Assembly: GCA_964419335.1 (NCBI GenBank)
Contig: CAYQOX010000043.1
Coordinates: 1 to 38,095 of the forward strand
Length of the DNA stretch: 38,095 nt
From: CAYQOX01 sp964419335
GTDB taxonomy: Bacteria; Hinthialibacterota; Hinthialibacteria; Hinthialibacterales; Hinthialibacteraceae
Direction: 5' to 3'
The translations under genes and the position numbers were made by a program. Each line of letters opens with the position of its first letter. The stretch's first letter is position 1. This document shows, piece by piece, positions 1 through 8,910 of the stretch. Below the pieces are notes generated by a model that was given only the letters and a program-made list of their open reading frames with translations, had not been told where the DNA came from and did no database searches.

Positions 1-144
1 TCATACACCCTACACGATCTAAAGTTATCATAACTTAATCCTATGGACTAGAATATACACAGCATAACCGGGAAGAAATAGATTGATTTATTTTTTCATA
101 AATAAGCCAGAAAAAAAGGGATAGAGCAAGTTCGCTCTAACCTC

Positions 145-177
145 AAAAAAGAATCCACTCCTAAAAAGAGTGGATTC
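145..177 (-). terminator. Rho-independent terminator downstream of smg
   Basis: A perfect 10-bp inverted repeat (GAATCCACTC at 151-160 and GAGTGGATTC at 168-177, 7-nt loop) is followed, when read on the minus strand, by six T residues (145-150). It lies 32 nt past the stop of the minus-strand Smg gene, so it most likely ends that transcript. The remaining 144 bases at the window edge show no gene I can support. Confidence 0.85.
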
Positions 178-208
178 CTATCTTTACTTCCGTAAAACCT
201 TTTATCGG

Positions 209-664
209 TTAATTAATGGTATAAGACATTGAAGGCGATTCTTCACCAGGCCAAGATTCTCCACCAAGGACTAAATTGACTAAGTATTGCACTTCCGAGA
301 TATCCACTTCGTTCACATCCATAAAATAGGCCCGCTCAACGATTTCTTCGCGTTGTTGCGGAGAAATCATTCCGTTATGGACCAAAGTCATTAAATAGCC
401 ACGGGCTGCACGGTTCAACTTAATTTCTTCCAAATACTGATAAACTAAGTTAGTTTTATAAGGGACCGGGATCGCAGAGCCTTCTTCCAAACGACTTCGG
501 ATACGATTGGCTACATCAAAAGCAATATCGATTTCCTGAAGATTAAATCCCTTGCCTTCTAACTGCTCCGTTAACTCTGAGCGTAAAACCATCCAGTCAT
601 CTTCTTCGGAATCAAGAGATCGTGCCAAGATGAAACTTACCATTTCGATTAAGCGTGTAAGCAT
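209..664 (-). CDS. smg: Smg/DUF494 family protein
   Basis: A 151-residue, acidic, helix-rich protein without signal peptide or membrane segment. Its second half follows the pattern of Escherichia coli Smg (DUF494): a conserved RGYL segment, a stretch reading REEIVERAYFMD, then an acidic segment leading to a hydrophobic YLVNLVLGG end. E. coli Smg is about 157 residues, so this is full length. The molecular role of the family is not established; in many bacteria smg sits beside dprA and topA, but here it stands alone with its own terminator. Start: the ATG at 662-664 is the first in frame, with a purine-rich GGAG upstream on the minus strand. Family assignment rests on my memory of the E. coli sequence, so it is firm for the family but says nothing about function. 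Confidence 0.8.
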   Translation of the reverse strand: MLTRLIEMVSFILARSLDSEEDDWMVLRSELTEQLEGKGFNLQEIDIAFDVANRIRSRLEEGSAIPVPYKTNLVYQYLEEIKLNRAARGYLMTLVHNGMISPQQREEIVERAYFMDVNEVDISEVQYLVNLVLGGESWPGEESPSMSYTIN

Positions 665-967
665 AATAAAAACTCCGCTCCCTTCAACCCGGCTAACACA
701 GAATAGAATACCCCAAAAAGCATTTCATTCCAGTTAGAAAAGAGAGACTTGCTGGTTTTTCATGCGTTTTTCGTTCGAATGAAAAACTATCCTTATTCGT
801 AGTATAACATAAAGTATAAATTCTTGACCGTAAATTTACTAGCGCAATTAAAAAATTTTGGCAAAAAAACCTCTTTCTAGATCACCTTTTCCAGGAAAAT
901 CCCGCTATATTTTACTCCATTTCTGCTCATTTCATTGCGGCGCAGTTTTATGCATTTCGTCTTGACT
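665..967. promoter_or_regulatory. Intergenic region upstream of smg
   Basis: About 300 AT-rich bases between the smg start and the stop of the next minus-strand gene. An inverted repeat GTTTTTC (766-772) / GAAAAAC (781-787) around an 8-nt centre, preceded by another GTTTTTC copy at about 754-760, could be an operator in the smg leader. Minus-strand TATACT hexamers occur at 801-806 and 813-818 as possible -10 boxes, but no convincing -35 accompanies them. No clear terminator for the upstream glycosidase gene is visible. Confidence 0.3.
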
Positions 968-3091
968 TTATTGCAACACCAGCAGCCACATCTCTTTTGA
1001 AGGCGGTCGGAAAAAACCATCCTGACGTGGCTTGGCTTCTTGCCGTTCGGCGGTTTCGGGATTAAACCACTGTGCTTGCAGTCCTTCCTCAAGTTGCTCC
1101 ATATCCACTTTCAGCAAACTACCGCGGGTAACAAAGATGGCCGCCTTATCGCGATCAATAGTTCGAAGAGCCGCGACAGAGGCTTCATCGTCACTCCCCG
1201 TACGCAACCCCGGCAAACCGTTGGCCGAAGTGGCTGTCGTTCGAAAACGCATTTCGTAATCTCTTTCATCTTGTCCCAAGGTAAAGTTACGAGTCCCATG
1301 ATCCTGCGACAGGGTCACGATTCGGGCTGGACCCGCTTGATCCACAGAAGCCGGTGTAATCCACGCTTCCAACGTAAATGCATGGCTCTCCTGCACCGCC
1401 TTCGTCAAGCGCTCGGCTGCAACATTCGTAGCAATCAAAACAGGGTCTACCACTGTAAGCCCTTTCTCTTTCCATTTCACAGCGCTGGTATCTTGGATAT
1501 GGAGATCAAGGCCTGGTTCTTTTCCCGATACATCCCGAATCACAGATCCTTCCTTTTCATCGAAATTATATCGGACCTGAAGCCCGTCGAGATGCTTTGG
1601 CACTTTAGCGGAGAAATGATCTTCAACTTCTGATGTCTTCAATGCACGATTGTAAATCGCCACATCGTGATAATCACCAAGCCAACTACGATCTCCCACA
1701 AATTCATTCCCCAGGGCTAACCGCAATTGAGCATCCCACGCCGATAGATCACCGCTGATTTCTGTAGCCTTCGCTTCCTCCCCATCGATATACAAGCGCG
1801 CCTGCCCATTCGCAGCCCGCGTATAAACGACATGAGTCTTCTTAGTCTGAACGCCCAGAGGCGAATCACTCACAAGCTCAACAAAACTGAGATCGGGCTC
1901 CACCTCGGGCCAACTGATCTCTTCAACAAGTGTACGCGCACTTTGAATATGAGCCTGGGCCAAGGGGCTAAGCCCAAGACCCACGTCGGATAGTTTTTCA
2001 TGATCCTCCACTCCCTCCAGGGGATGGGGACGGTGAAAACGAGCGGAAGCACAGCCGCCAAGGATATTTCGCCACCAACGTTCAAGCGCCACATTGGGAT
2101 CAGGATCGAAAGTATAGATCTTGTTGTTGTTGAGTGGACGGGGTTGCTCAGCGACAAGAGCACGCACCTCCTGAATGCGATTCCAATGCGTTTGCCCCCG
2201 TTGAGTATTATTTTGTGAAATGTCTAAGAACGTATAAAGATCGGGATTATTAATCATATGCCGATGGTCAGGCGTAGTAATATTACCGCTGCGGCGCATC
2301 TCCGCCGTTTCGACCTCTTTCCCTGCTTCAGCCGCTTTGTTACGAACATAGCGCGCCCAGAAGTCGCTCCATTCCACATGCTCCCCAGTCTCGTTATTCA
2401 TACAATAAAGCACATGAGGATACTCGAGCGAATAAGACAAAAGTTTATCCACATAGGCCGTCTGATACTTCAGCACCAATTCGTTATCATCCAATGCGGG
2501 TACACTATTGAAAAAAGCATGCTCCGTAGGCACTCCTTTTGCCGGGTAATCAGCCACTGTGGGCAAACCCGATTCTTCAGCGGTATAGGTGATGTTATTC
2601 GCTGGATTGAAGGGATGCTTCGACCACCCTCCAATGGATTGATGATTTTCATAATGATCCCAGGTAGCCCATATCTCAATCTGCACGATAATATCGCGCT
2701 CATGGGTTAACTTAAGGAAATTGTCAAAACGCTGCCAATACTCTTCGTTCCATTGATCCAGATCGAATTTCCCATCGACCTCCTCAAAGGCAAACACATT
2801 ACCACGATTTCGATGGCTCATTACATTGCGTACATAATTACCACCTACGGATACGAGCAAATCCAAATGCTCTTCTAAGCCAATGGGATGATTAAAAAGA
2901 TTATCCTGCCAACTGCCGCCCAATAGCATCACCGGCTCGCCCTTGTATTGCCAAAAATAGGCATTCTCGCTATAGGGTTGGATTCGATCTTCATCTTCGG
3001 CATACGCCGTCATCCCGATTGAAAAACTCACCAACGCCACGAACACAAAAAATCCCACAAAATATTTCACTCGCTTCTTTTCTAAAAACAT
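968..3091 (-). CDS. Exported DUF4038-like glycoside hydrolase with inserted, permuted LamG domain
   Basis: About 707 residues. A hydrophobic segment near residues 10-30 ending at AYA is a probable Sec signal. Residues 40-400 resemble the TIM-barrel of DUF4038/clan-A-like glycosidases (LLGGSWQDNLFNH, YVRNVMSHR, an N-E pair in CMNNETGEH near residue 234 as candidate acid/base). Residues 637-707 look like the beta-sandwich that closes such proteins (QWFNPETAE... WLLVL). Between them sits a LamG/concanavalin-like lectin domain whose halves are in reverse order: first the THVVYTR...LALGNE...IYNRAL half, then the YNFDE...FTLEAWI...RNFTLGQ half. Start: I chose the ATG at 3089-3091 because AGGAGG at 3099-3104 lies 7 nt from it but only 1 nt from an upstream in-frame ATG at 3097. 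Substrate is unknown; likely acts on complex polysaccharide outside the cytoplasm. Gene next upstream is a propeller protein 150 nt away on the same strand. Confidence 0.7.
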   Translation of the reverse strand: MFLEKKRVKYFVGFFVFVALVSFSIGMTAYAEDEDRIQPYSENAYFWQYKGEPVMLLGGSWQDNLFNHPIGLEEHLDLLVSVGGNYVRNVMSHRNRGNVFAFEEVDGKFDLDQWNEEYWQRFDNFLKLTHERDIIVQIEIWATWDHYENHQSIGGWSKHPFNPANNITYTAEESGLPTVADYPAKGVPTEHAFFNSVPALDDNELVLKYQTAYVDKLLSYSLEYPHVLYCMNNETGEHVEWSDFWARYVRNKAAEAGKEVETAEMRRSGNITTPDHRHMINNPDLYTFLDISQNNTQRGQTHWNRIQEVRALVAEQPRPLNNNKIYTFDPDPNVALERWWRNILGGCASARFHRPHPLEGVEDHEKLSDVGLGLSPLAQAHIQSARTLVEEISWPEVEPDLSFVELVSDSPLGVQTKKTHVVYTRAANGQARLYIDGEEAKATEISGDLSAWDAQLRLALGNEFVGDRSWLGDYHDVAIYNRALKTSEVEDHFSAKVPKHLDGLQVRYNFDEKEGSVIRDVSGKEPGLDLHIQDTSAVKWKEKGLTVVDPVLIATNVAAERLTKAVQESHAFTLEAWITPASVDQAGPARIVTLSQDHGTRNFTLGQDERDYEMRFRTTATSANGLPGLRTGSDDEASVAALRTIDRDKAAIFVTRGSLLKVDMEQLEEGLQAQWFNPETAERQEAKPRQDGFFRPPSKEMWLLVLQ

Positions 3092-3241
3092 ATTCATTCC
3101 TCCTCGTATTTTTTTTGCGATTTAAACTCTCTAATTGATCCAAAAGAGCAACTAGAAAATTCTAATGCACAATCTTTACTTTATCAGGTTAAATAATAGG
3201 TAAAATAAATGTCTAGGCATAGGTTTAAGATCATCTCAATT

Positions 3242-4675
3242 TTAAGGCGAATAATAATTCCAAGACATTTTATTCCGTTGATAGCGCTGCTGCTCCCAAA
3301 GCCGGGGGTGATCCGGGCGTGGATTCGATGCCGGATTTTCATAAATCCGCAACTCATTGCCATTAATCACAATGATCTCCTCCCGCCAATCGCCGGAAAC
3401 ATCAGCCACATACAGCCGGTCGGCTTGTTCTTCCAATCGCAAAACAAATTCCCCTGATAATGCATCGAACACACAGACATCCCCACTTGTATGCCGTTCC
3501 TTGGCTGCAATCAACTGTTTCTCTTCGCCCGTCCAATGAATGGCCACCATGACTTCAACTCCCCTGTCTGTCCAATCCGACGGTGCAACTTCACTGAACC
3601 CATAGCGAGAAATGATTTCCCCTTGAGCATCCATAACCCAGGGCTTCTGATTGGTGTTGTAACGGCTGCGGCACCAGATTTCCAATCCAGGTTTCGAGAG
3701 ATCAAATTCTCCCACAGCAGCATTTTGCGGCTCAATTCGTTCATTGGTTTCCCACCAAAGCAAACCATGCTCGAAATTCGCCAAGCCAATATAATTCCGA
3801 CCTTCTTCAAGGAATACCACTTCCAACCCTGGAACCTCAGGCTGCACATCCTCAATCACGATCGCGTCGATATGAAACGAAGCCCCACCCGCGTATTCAG
3901 AACTTATCGGTGGATATTGCCACGAAGTTTGTGTTCCCTCAGGCCCAAAGAGGGTAAAACCGACAATCTCATCGCGCCCATCTCCATTAAGATCAGCAAT
4001 ACGCAAAGGCCCATGCGCCAGGGCACCAAAATGGTCGGTTTCCCACAAGGGTTCTTCGTCCAGTTCCTCGATCGCATAAGCGGCTACGTACCTCCCCACA
4101 CGATACCCTTCGGCGTTGGTTGCCTGGAGCACGAGATCGCGATCTCCTTCTCCTCGTAAATTGGCCACCACGAGATGTTCCCAACGCTCTGCCCCTTCTG
4201 GAGGAGGAACGTGAACCGAACCGATTTTTTCACCACTACCGGCATCATGGATATGTACCGTACTCGATTGATCCAAGTACAACAAATTCGCTTGACCATC
4301 ACCATAAATATCCGCCACCTGAACACCGGGTGCATGATGACCGGGTAATCCACGACTTTCACTCGATCCCGCCGAGACCCGCACATCGACATCCAACAAC
4401 CAGAGTTTCTCCCCATCCTGACGATAGCCGCCAATTTTTCCCGGCGCCGTCACGATAAAATCCAACTCCCCATCACCCTCCAAATCAGCCGTAATCACGC
4501 TGCCTTCTCCGCCTTCTCCCACAGAAAAATCCAAAGGCACAATCCGCGGTTGAATGGGCTCCTCAGTGGCACCTAGTGAATTCGATAAAAACACGAAAAA
4601 CATCCCACACATTGCGTTGACCAAAAACAATTTGAGTAAGGTCTTTGTCGTTTGTACAACATATAACTCTTTCAT
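3242..4675 (-). CDS. Exported FG-GAP/VCBS beta-propeller protein, rhamnogalacturonan-lyase-like
   Basis: About 477 residues with a hydrophobic signal-like segment (roughly residues 14-36, ending SLGA). Repeated calcium-binding loops of FG-GAP/VCBS type are visible: DLEGDGELDF (about residue 64), DIYGDG (122), DLNGDGRDEI (228) and DVSGDWREEI near the C-terminus, spaced as blades of a beta-propeller. The C-terminal RLWEQQRYQRNKMSWNYYSP recalls PL11-type rhamnogalacturonan lyases and their uncharacterised relatives, but I see no firm catalytic assignment. Start: the ATG at 4673-4675 has AAAGGAG at a good distance upstream (about 4682-4688); a longer in-frame ATG at 4714 has none. It precedes the glycosidase on the same strand, so the pair may be cotranscribed, although the 150-nt spacer could hold its own signals. 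Confidence 0.65.
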   Translation of the reverse strand: MKELYVVQTTKTLLKLFLVNAMCGMFFVFLSNSLGATEEPIQPRIVPLDFSVGEGGEGSVITADLEGDGELDFIVTAPGKIGGYRQDGEKLWLLDVDVRVSAGSSESRGLPGHHAPGVQVADIYGDGQANLLYLDQSSTVHIHDAGSGEKIGSVHVPPPEGAERWEHLVVANLRGEGDRDLVLQATNAEGYRVGRYVAAYAIEELDEEPLWETDHFGALAHGPLRIADLNGDGRDEIVGFTLFGPEGTQTSWQYPPISSEYAGGASFHIDAIVIEDVQPEVPGLEVVFLEEGRNYIGLANFEHGLLWWETNERIEPQNAAVGEFDLSKPGLEIWCRSRYNTNQKPWVMDAQGEIISRYGFSEVAPSDWTDRGVEVMVAIHWTGEEKQLIAAKERHTSGDVCVFDALSGEFVLRLEEQADRLYVADVSGDWREEIIVINGNELRIYENPASNPRPDHPRLWEQQRYQRNKMSWNYYSP

Positions 4676-5043
4676 TCCACCATCTCCTTTTATCGAAAAA
4701 AAACGTAATCGCATCAGGTTATTAATGACTATCGGAAAAGTATAGGAGTAAACTAAACAACGAGGTCGATTCGTAACTCAACCAACAATGAAGGCCTACC
4801 CTTCATCCCAACTTCAAGCACGAATATAATCGTCCCATAGCCCGATTCACCAATAGAAAATACAAGTAACTGATATATTTAGATTTATTTTAAGAAAACC
4901 AACAGGAGTATAACGAAGATTCTATTTCGGATACGCTTAATAAGTCAAAATAATTTGTAGGAAGTCTATAAAATCTGCAGCAATTTGGCCTATTATAATA
5001 ATACGCTTGATTGTGAACGCTCCACCAAAGTAAGGAAAAATTC
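4676..5043. promoter_or_regulatory. Divergent intergenic region
   Basis: 368 AT-rich bases between two divergent units (exported propeller/glycosidase pair on minus, sugar operon on plus). It must hold promoters for both. A TATAAT at 4994-4999 about 45 nt before the aminotransferase start is a candidate -10, without a good -35. AAGGAAAAATTC just before 5044 supplies a ribosome binding site. No ORF or RNA gene recognised. Confidence 0.35.
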
Positions 5044-6180
5044 ATGAAAGTGCCTCTGCTTGATCTCCAAGCTCAACGCAAAACCATCGAAAATGAACTG
5101 AAACAAGCCGTACTCGAAGTCCTGGAATCAACCCGCTATATCATGGGCCCTAAGGTGGAAGCCCTAGAACAGCAAATCGCTGCTTATACCGAGACCCCAT
5201 ACGCCGTAGGAGTAAGTTCTGGGACAGATGCTTTACTGGTTTCTCTAATGGCGCTCGATGTCCAGCATGGAGATCGGGTCATCACCACGCCTTATTCTTT
5301 CTTCGCCACCGCGGGAGTCATCGCCCGTTTAGGAGCCATACCTGTTTTTGTGGATATCGACCTCGAAACCTACAATATGTCCCCCCATGCGCTAAAAAAC
5401 TGGTTCGAACAAAACAAGGAAACCAGCAAAAGGGTAAAAGCTATCCTCCCAGTGCATCTCTATGGTCAATGCGTCGACATGGACCCGATTATGGAAATCG
5501 CAAAAAAACATGGCATCGCAGTAGTCGAAGACGCCGCACAAGCCATCGGGGCGACCTATCCCTCAGCCACCGGCACGAAAAAAGCCGGCAGCCTCGGAAA
5601 TCTTGGCTGCTTTTCCTTTTTCCCCAGTAAGAATTTAGGCGGAATCGGCGATGGTGGCATGGTGGTTACAAAGGATGAGAACGTAGCCGACAAAATCCGG
5701 CGATTACGAAATCACGGCGCGAAACCGAAATATTACCATTCCATGATCGGAGGAAATTTCCGCCTCGATCCTATCCAAGCGGCAGCCTTGCTGGTCAAGT
5801 TTCCTCATCTCGACACGTGGCACCAATTGCGCCAAGAAAATGCGGCTTTCTATGATGAACATCTGCCTAAAGACAAAGTTACATTACCACGCCTCGCCCA
5901 CAAAAGAGAAAATCACATCTACAATCAATACGTCATCGCAGTACCGGAAAAACGGGATGCACTCCGAAACTATTTACAAGAAAACGAAATCGGGACCGAA
6001 ATTTACTATCCAGTACCCTTCCATTTGCAGGAATGTTTCCGCTATTTGGGCTACCAGCCAGGCGACTTTCCCAACAGCGAATACGCGGCCAACCACACCC
6101 TCGCCTTACCCATTTATCCCGAACTCACCCAAGACATGCAAACCTATGTTATAGAGAAAATCGAGGCTTATTATGAATAA
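5044..6180 (+). CDS. wbpE: DegT/DnrJ/EryC1 aminotransferase (WbpE-like)
   Basis: 378 residues, the usual length for the PLP-dependent nucleotide-sugar aminotransferases. Visible landmarks: YIMGPKVEALE near residue 33, VSSGTDALL (about 58), the VEDAAQAIGA motif, and FFPSKNLGGIGDGG with the PLP lysine at K196. Such enzymes move an amino group from glutamate onto a keto-sugar nucleotide. Because the next gene fuses a Gfo/Idh/MocA dehydrogenase to a WbpD-like acetyltransferase, the likely reaction is amination at C3 of an oxidised UDP-GlcNAcA, as in WbpE/WlbC. An AAGGA ribosome binding site precedes the ATG. The stop overlaps the next gene by 8 nt, indicating translational coupling. The family is certain, the substrate inferred from context. 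Confidence 0.85.
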   Translation: MKVPLLDLQAQRKTIENELKQAVLEVLESTRYIMGPKVEALEQQIAAYTETPYAVGVSSGTDALLVSLMALDVQHGDRVITTPYSFFATAGVIARLGAIPVFVDIDLETYNMSPHALKNWFEQNKETSKRVKAILPVHLYGQCVDMDPIMEIAKKHGIAVVEDAAQAIGATYPSATGTKKAGSLGNLGCFSFFPSKNLGGIGDGGMVVTKDENVADKIRRLRNHGAKPKYYHSMIGGNFRLDPIQAAALLVKFPHLDTWHQLRQENAAFYDEHLPKDKVTLPRLAHKRENHIYNQYVIAVPEKRDALRNYLQENEIGTEIYYPVPFHLQECFRYLGYQPGDFPNSEYAANHTLALPIYPELTQDMQTYVIEKIEAYYE

Positions 6181-7738
6181 AAGGATTTGTGTTATCGGCG
6201 CAGGACGTTGGGGAACCAACCACATCAAAACCCTCAACAATCTCGGCTCACTGGCAGGCATCGTCGAATCCGACGATGCCAAACGTACACAATTTCAAGA
6301 ACTCTATCCCCAAGTCCAGTTCTTTTCCCGCCTCTCCGACGCGGTTAAAGAACCTTTCAATGGCTTTACGGTAGCCACCCCGGCAGAGACTCACTACCAA
6401 ATTACCGATTATCTTCTAGATCACCGCAAACCGGTATTGGTCGAAAAACCCATCACCCTCCATAGTCCAGAGGCCAAAAGACTCAAAGCCAAAGCCGATG
6501 AGCATAAGATCCCCCTGATGGTGGGACATGTCCTACTCTTTCACCCAGCCATCCAACAGATCAAATCCCTAATCGAAGAAGGAAAAATCGGTCGGCTTCA
6601 ATATATCTACAGCAATCGGTTAAACCTGGGAACCGTGCGAAAAGAAGAAAATATTCTATGGAGTTTCGCTCCCCATGACATCGCGATTTTCCAACATTTC
6701 ATCGGCAAACAACCGGATGAGATTGTCTCCCGCGGAGGGGTTTTTCTTCAGCCAAACATCCACGACTCGACCATGACGATCTTGAACTACCCTGGCAACA
6801 TCGTCGGCCATATTTTTGTCAGCTGGCTCCACCCCTTTAAAGAGCATCGGCTTGTGGTCATTGGCTCCAAGGGTATGCTTTCCTATGAAGATTCCAGCGA
6901 AGAAAAAAACTTGCTATTTTATGAAAAAGGCATCGACTGGGTGCAAGGTGAGCCGATAAAGCGGGAAGGCCCCACTGAAATCATCCCCTACGAACGTAAG
7001 ATGCCCCTGACCGAAGAGATACGCTACTTCATCGAGCATCTTGATGGTCATCCGCCTACGCTTTGCGATGCCCAAAACGGGATCGATGTCTTGGAGGTAC
7101 TCGAACAAGCCACGGCAAGCCTCTTGTCGGAAACTCATGTCAAAGTCGAAGTCAAAAAAGACGAAGACTACTTCGTCCATGAATCCAGTTACGTGGATGA
7201 AAATGTAACGATCGGCATCGGCACCAAAATTTGGCATTTCTCTCATGTACAATCTGGAACCAACATCGGCCAAAAGTGCACCCTGGGACAAAACGTCAAC
7301 GTAGGGAACAATGTCCGTATCGGCAATCACGTTAAAGTTCAAAACAATGTCTCCATTTACGAAGGAGTCGAGTTGGAAGACTACGTTTTCTGTGGACCGT
7401 CCATGGTCTTCACCAATATAATCAATCCCCGCTGCAAATATCCACAACGCGGCTCAGAGCACTATGTCAAAACGTTGGTCAAAGAAGGAGCCTCAATCGG
7501 CGCCAATGCTACGATTCTATGCGGCCATACCATCGGCCGCCATGCCTTTATCGCCGCCGGGGCGGTAGTAACCAAAGATGTACCTGATTATGCGCTCGTT
7601 ATGGGGGTCCCTGCGAAACAAGTAGGCTGGGTGTGTGAATGCGGAGAAATCCTCCCCGAATTCAACAATACCATCCAATGCCCCCGATGCAGCCTAAACT
7701 ATATTTTAAAGGCGAATCGGTTAACGCCTCATGTATAG
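6173..7738 (+). CDS. Fused sugar dehydrogenase-acetyltransferase (WbpB-WbpD type)
   Basis: 521 residues in two enzymes. Residues 1-325 are a Gfo/Idh/MocA oxidoreductase: Rossmann motif IGAGRWG at 8-14, EKP at 91-93, and SFAPHDI near 164 with the catalytic-type histidine. Residues 333-480 are a left-handed beta-helix N-acetyltransferase with hexapeptide repeats (VDENVTIGIGTKIWHF, VNVGNNVRIGNHVKVQNN, ASIGANATILCG) and the AAGAVVTKDVPDYALVMGVP ending typical of WbpD/WlbB. A small CxC...CxxC tail (C488, C490, C503, C506) may bind zinc. Together these would oxidise C3 of UDP-GlcNAcA and, after amination by the preceding enzyme, acetylate the 3-amine to give a UDP-2,3-diacetamido-uronic acid. A GAGG precedes the start inside the upstream gene; 8-nt overlaps occur on both sides. 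Single-frame reading through the junction argues against a sequencing artefact. Confidence 0.85.
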   Translation: MNKRICVIGAGRWGTNHIKTLNNLGSLAGIVESDDAKRTQFQELYPQVQFFSRLSDAVKEPFNGFTVATPAETHYQITDYLLDHRKPVLVEKPITLHSPEAKRLKAKADEHKIPLMVGHVLLFHPAIQQIKSLIEEGKIGRLQYIYSNRLNLGTVRKEENILWSFAPHDIAIFQHFIGKQPDEIVSRGGVFLQPNIHDSTMTILNYPGNIVGHIFVSWLHPFKEHRLVVIGSKGMLSYEDSSEEKNLLFYEKGIDWVQGEPIKREGPTEIIPYERKMPLTEEIRYFIEHLDGHPPTLCDAQNGIDVLEVLEQATASLLSETHVKVEVKKDEDYFVHESSYVDENVTIGIGTKIWHFSHVQSGTNIGQKCTLGQNVNVGNNVRIGNHVKVQNNVSIYEGVELEDYVFCGPSMVFTNIINPRCKYPQRGSEHYVKTLVKEGASIGANATILCGHTIGRHAFIAAGAVVTKDVPDYALVMGVPAKQVGWVCECGEILPEFNNTIQCPRCSLNYILKANRLTPHV

Positions 7739-8684
7739 AGATAAAATCACTATGGCTGTGGTTCCGGCGTACAACGAGGAAAGGTTGATCAAACCCACCT
7801 TGGAAAACATGCCGGTTTTCATCGACAAAATCATCGTCGTTGATGATTGCAGTACCGATCGCACATCCGAAGTGGTGAATGAATCCATAACAAACGATGA
7901 GCGAATTATACTTCTCCGTCACGAGCAAAATCGCGGGGTGGGAGGGGCAATCAGCACGGGGTATATCTGGTGCCGCGACCATGAAGCGGATATCGCTGTG
8001 GTTATGGCGGGCGATGGGCAGATGGACCCTTCTGATTTGCCGAATCTGCTCGATCCTCTGGTGGAAGATCGTACCGACTATACCAAAGGCAATCGCCTGT
8101 TTACCGGCGAAGTCTGGCATGCCATCCCCAAAATACGATATTTCGGCAACTCCGCTCTCACCTTCTTAACCAAAATCGCCAGCGGCTACTGGCATGTCAC
8201 CGACTCCCAAACCGGCTATACCGCTATTAACAAAAAAGCCTTGCACATGCTCCCTCTCGAAGATATTTACCCTCGCTATGGAATGCCCAACGATCTCCTG
8301 GTCACCCTGAATATTTACAACATGCGGGTCATGGATGTTCCGGTGAGGCCTGTGTATGGCATCGGCGAGACAAGCGGCATTAAAGTACACAAAGTGCTGT
8401 TTTCCATTTCCTTTCTGATTATCCGACTTTTCTTCAAACGAATGTTGCATAAATATATTATTCGTGATTTTCATCCCTTGATCCTGTTTTATGCCTTTGG
8501 GGCCTTTTTATTACTTCTGGATATCCCCCTCGTTATACGCCTGTTCTATTGCTGGCTTAGCTACGGGTATATCCCCTCGATTAATGCCATGACCATCGTC
8601 TTCTGTACCTTTTTAGGGTTTCAATCCATCCTTTTTGCCATGCTGTTTGACATGGAAGCCAACCGTGACCTCAAAGGGATATAA
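7731..8684 (+). CDS. Polyprenyl-type GT2 glycosyltransferase with C-terminal membrane segments
   Basis: 317 residues. The N-terminal 220 residues are a GT-A fold GT2 domain: VPAYNEE at 11-17, VDDCSTD at 37-43, NRGVGGAISTGY at 67-78 and GDGQMDP at 94-100 supplying metal and acceptor-site acids. Two hydrophobic stretches (about 235-270 and 283-305) anchor it in the membrane, as in DPM1-like and GtrB-like enzymes that load a sugar onto undecaprenyl phosphate or act on lipid-linked glycans. It overlaps the fused dehydrogenase-acetyltransferase by 8 nt, so it probably uses the diacetamido-uronate donor made by that pair; that link is inference from the operon. No strong ribosome binding site, consistent with coupled translation. 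No clear terminator follows in the 226-nt gap. Confidence 0.8.
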   Translation: MYRDKITMAVVPAYNEERLIKPTLENMPVFIDKIIVVDDCSTDRTSEVVNESITNDERIILLRHEQNRGVGGAISTGYIWCRDHEADIAVVMAGDGQMDPSDLPNLLDPLVEDRTDYTKGNRLFTGEVWHAIPKIRYFGNSALTFLTKIASGYWHVTDSQTGYTAINKKALHMLPLEDIYPRYGMPNDLLVTLNIYNMRVMDVPVRPVYGIGETSGIKVHKVLFSISFLIIRLFFKRMLHKYIIRDFHPLILFYAFGAFLLLLDIPLVIRLFYCWLSYGYIPSINAMTIVFCTFLGFQSILFAMLFDMEANRDLKGI

Positions 8685-8910
8685 TTCTGAGCATAAGTGT
8701 ATTTGTATAATTCTTTGAAAAGATCTCGGCTTTGCTTGTAAATCCCTATAACCTCATAAAAAAATAAATTCAATAATATCATAGAGTAAAGCGGCTTCTG
8801 GTAAACTAATAACAAGAATAATACAATTCCTTCCATTCCCGGATGTAGAATATGCAATTACAATATAATGTTCCACTCTTGAAATCAGAAACGAATAAGG
8901 TGAGAAAACT

